Assembly: GCA_009785875.1 (NCBI GenBank)
Contig: WQUF01000112.1
Span: 1-6,785 of the forward strand
Length of the DNA: 6,785 bases
From: Oscillospiraceae bacterium
GTDB lineage: Bacteria; Bacillota; Clostridia; Clostridiales; Clostridiaceae
Direction of reading: 5' to 3'
A program made the position numbers and the translations under genes. Shown one piece after another: positions 6,240 through 6,785 of the stretch. The first letter of the stretch is position 1; every line of letters starts with the position of its first letter. The notes under the pieces were generated by a model that was not told the origin of the DNA, searched no databases, and was given only the letters and a program-made list of their open reading frames with translations.

Positions 6240-6680
6240 TTAGCCTCCACTATAATATTCAATTGCCCAATCCTTGATGGAATTAAATCGATTCATATTT
6301 TCAGACTTAATCGAAAGCCCATCAAAGCTTTCTCCGTGTGAGTAATAATAACCACTAAGTCCTTCTACCAAGGATTGCTTATCGATATGATCAAAATCCT
6401 CAAACATATCATTAAACGTCTGATTAACGGAAGTACAGCGAATGTTACCAAAGCATATAGTGTCAATACCATCATATGTATCAACAACATGGTAATTGAT
6501 ATTTTCATACTGGCCCTTTTTTTTTGCATATACATCAATCTTTCTTTCGCTCATATACCCGTTAAAAAGCTGTAAATGTTCTAATGCAGATGTATGGCGT
6601 AAAATCACATCATCACTTCCAAGGACCTCCCTATGCCATTCTCTAATTGTTAAAAAGTCTCCACTAGTTAATGATATCAA
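6240..6680 (-). CDS. AbiEi-like antitoxin candidate (type IV toxin-antitoxin)
   Basis: The 146-residue product is predicted to be soluble, acidic and cytoplasmic. The segment ILRHTSALEHLQLFNGY followed by RKIDVYAKKK resembles the start of the AbiEi C-terminal domain ('SAL...gl......i.v'). IRCTSVNQTFNDMFED followed by DKQSLVEGLSGYYYSHGES fits that family's 'i.vts.erTl.D.l......d...l.eal..y'. AbiEi proteins are the antitoxins, usually also autorepressors, of the AbiE phage-defence/maintenance systems. The N-terminal winged-helix usual in them is not obvious here, so the protein may be a short variant. Start: AGGAGG lies 8 bases before TTG at 6680, the best-spaced start. GTG at 6689 is in frame but overlaps the ribosome binding site. 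The next gene begins one base after its stop, which is the normal AbiEi-AbiEii arrangement. Spot counts of three 60-base rows here give 35-38% G+C, above most of the window, which hints at transfer. The family call is moderate; a hypothetical protein is the fallback. Confidence 0.5.
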   Translation of the reverse strand: MISLTSGDFLTIREWHREVLGSDDVILRHTSALEHLQLFNGYMSERKIDVYAKKKGQYENINYHVVDTYDGIDTICFGNIRCTSVNQTFNDMFEDFDHIDKQSLVEGLSGYYYSHGESFDGLSIKSENMNRFNSIKDWAIEYYSGG

Positions 6681-6700
6681 ATGAAGCACCTCCTAATTCT

Positions 6701-6706
6701 ATTATA
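6701..6706 (-). promoter_or_regulatory. Candidate -10 box for the AbiEi-like cassette
   Basis: A perfect TATAAT reads leftward from 6706 to 6701, 20 bases upstream of the TTG start. At a 16-18 base spacing the -35 region is only A/T filler (such as ATAAAT) with little likeness to TTGACA, so either the promoter is weak and possibly activator-dependent, or the box is a chance match. The remaining DNA to the right edge (6707-6785) holds no ORF, RNA gene or clear inverted repeat that I can see. Confidence 0.35.
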
Positions 6707-6785
6707 AAAGTCTTTCCAAACCTATTTATTTTAGTTTACCATATCTTCAATTAATTTTCTAGAATTCCTATTTCATAGAATATTC

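Noticed and set aside
6375..6684. Two plus-strand frames (6375-6575 and 6496-6684) within the right-end cassette
   Set aside because: Both are antisense to the AbiEi-like gene, which has the better ribosome binding site and a soluble, family-like product.
1..6785. CRISPR array, tRNA/rRNA genes, insertion sequence or phage attachment repeats
   Set aside because: No regularly spaced repeats, no cloverleaf-like segments ending in CCA, no transposase motifs, and no long direct repeats flanking the right-end cassette were seen within the window.

Overview
This 6.8 kb window is AT-rich DNA (roughly 30% G+C by eye) with strong AGGAGG-type ribosome binding sites and frequent GTG/TTG starts. The comEC-holA pair, a BMP-family protein and a YaiI/YqxD-family protein all point to a low-GC Bacillota genome, most likely of the Clostridia. 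I cannot name a species.

Layout from left to right: (1) the first 18 codons of an unidentified leftward gene that runs off the window (1-54); (2) a rightward PLP-dependent D-cysteine desulfhydrase/ACC deaminase-family gene (133-1113) with its own promoter; (3) a hairpin at 1120-1153 shared with the convergent leftward pair comEC -> holA (3572-2220, then 2193-1153), encoding a short DNA-uptake channel protein without the usual C-terminal beta-lactamase-like domain and the delta (clamp-loader) subunit of DNA polymerase III; (4) a divergent intergenic region (3573-3700) with a good rightward promoter; (5) a rightward two-gene operon of a 619-residue cytoplasmic protein, with a ParB-like N-terminal part joined to a BMP-type nucleoside-binding-like domain, and a 145-residue YaiI/YqxD (DUF188) protein; (6) a 19-bp perfect hairpin at 6017-6059 shared with a convergent leftward cassette; (7) that cassette: an AbiEi-like antitoxin candidate (6680-6240) followed one base later by a 60-codon ORF that looks like the remains of the partner AbiEii toxin.

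The comEC-holA block is ordinary core material, although rpsT, its common neighbour in Firmicutes, is not next to holA. The most unusual item is the ParB-like/BMP fusion. It has no export signal, so it cannot be a conventional ABC-transporter lipoprotein and is more likely an intracellular ligand sensor. The right end looks like accessory DNA: its composition is somewhat less AT-rich, and it appears to be a decayed type IV toxin-antitoxin module with the antitoxin retained and the toxin reduced to a stub. All functional calls come from motif recognition by eye; no database search was run.
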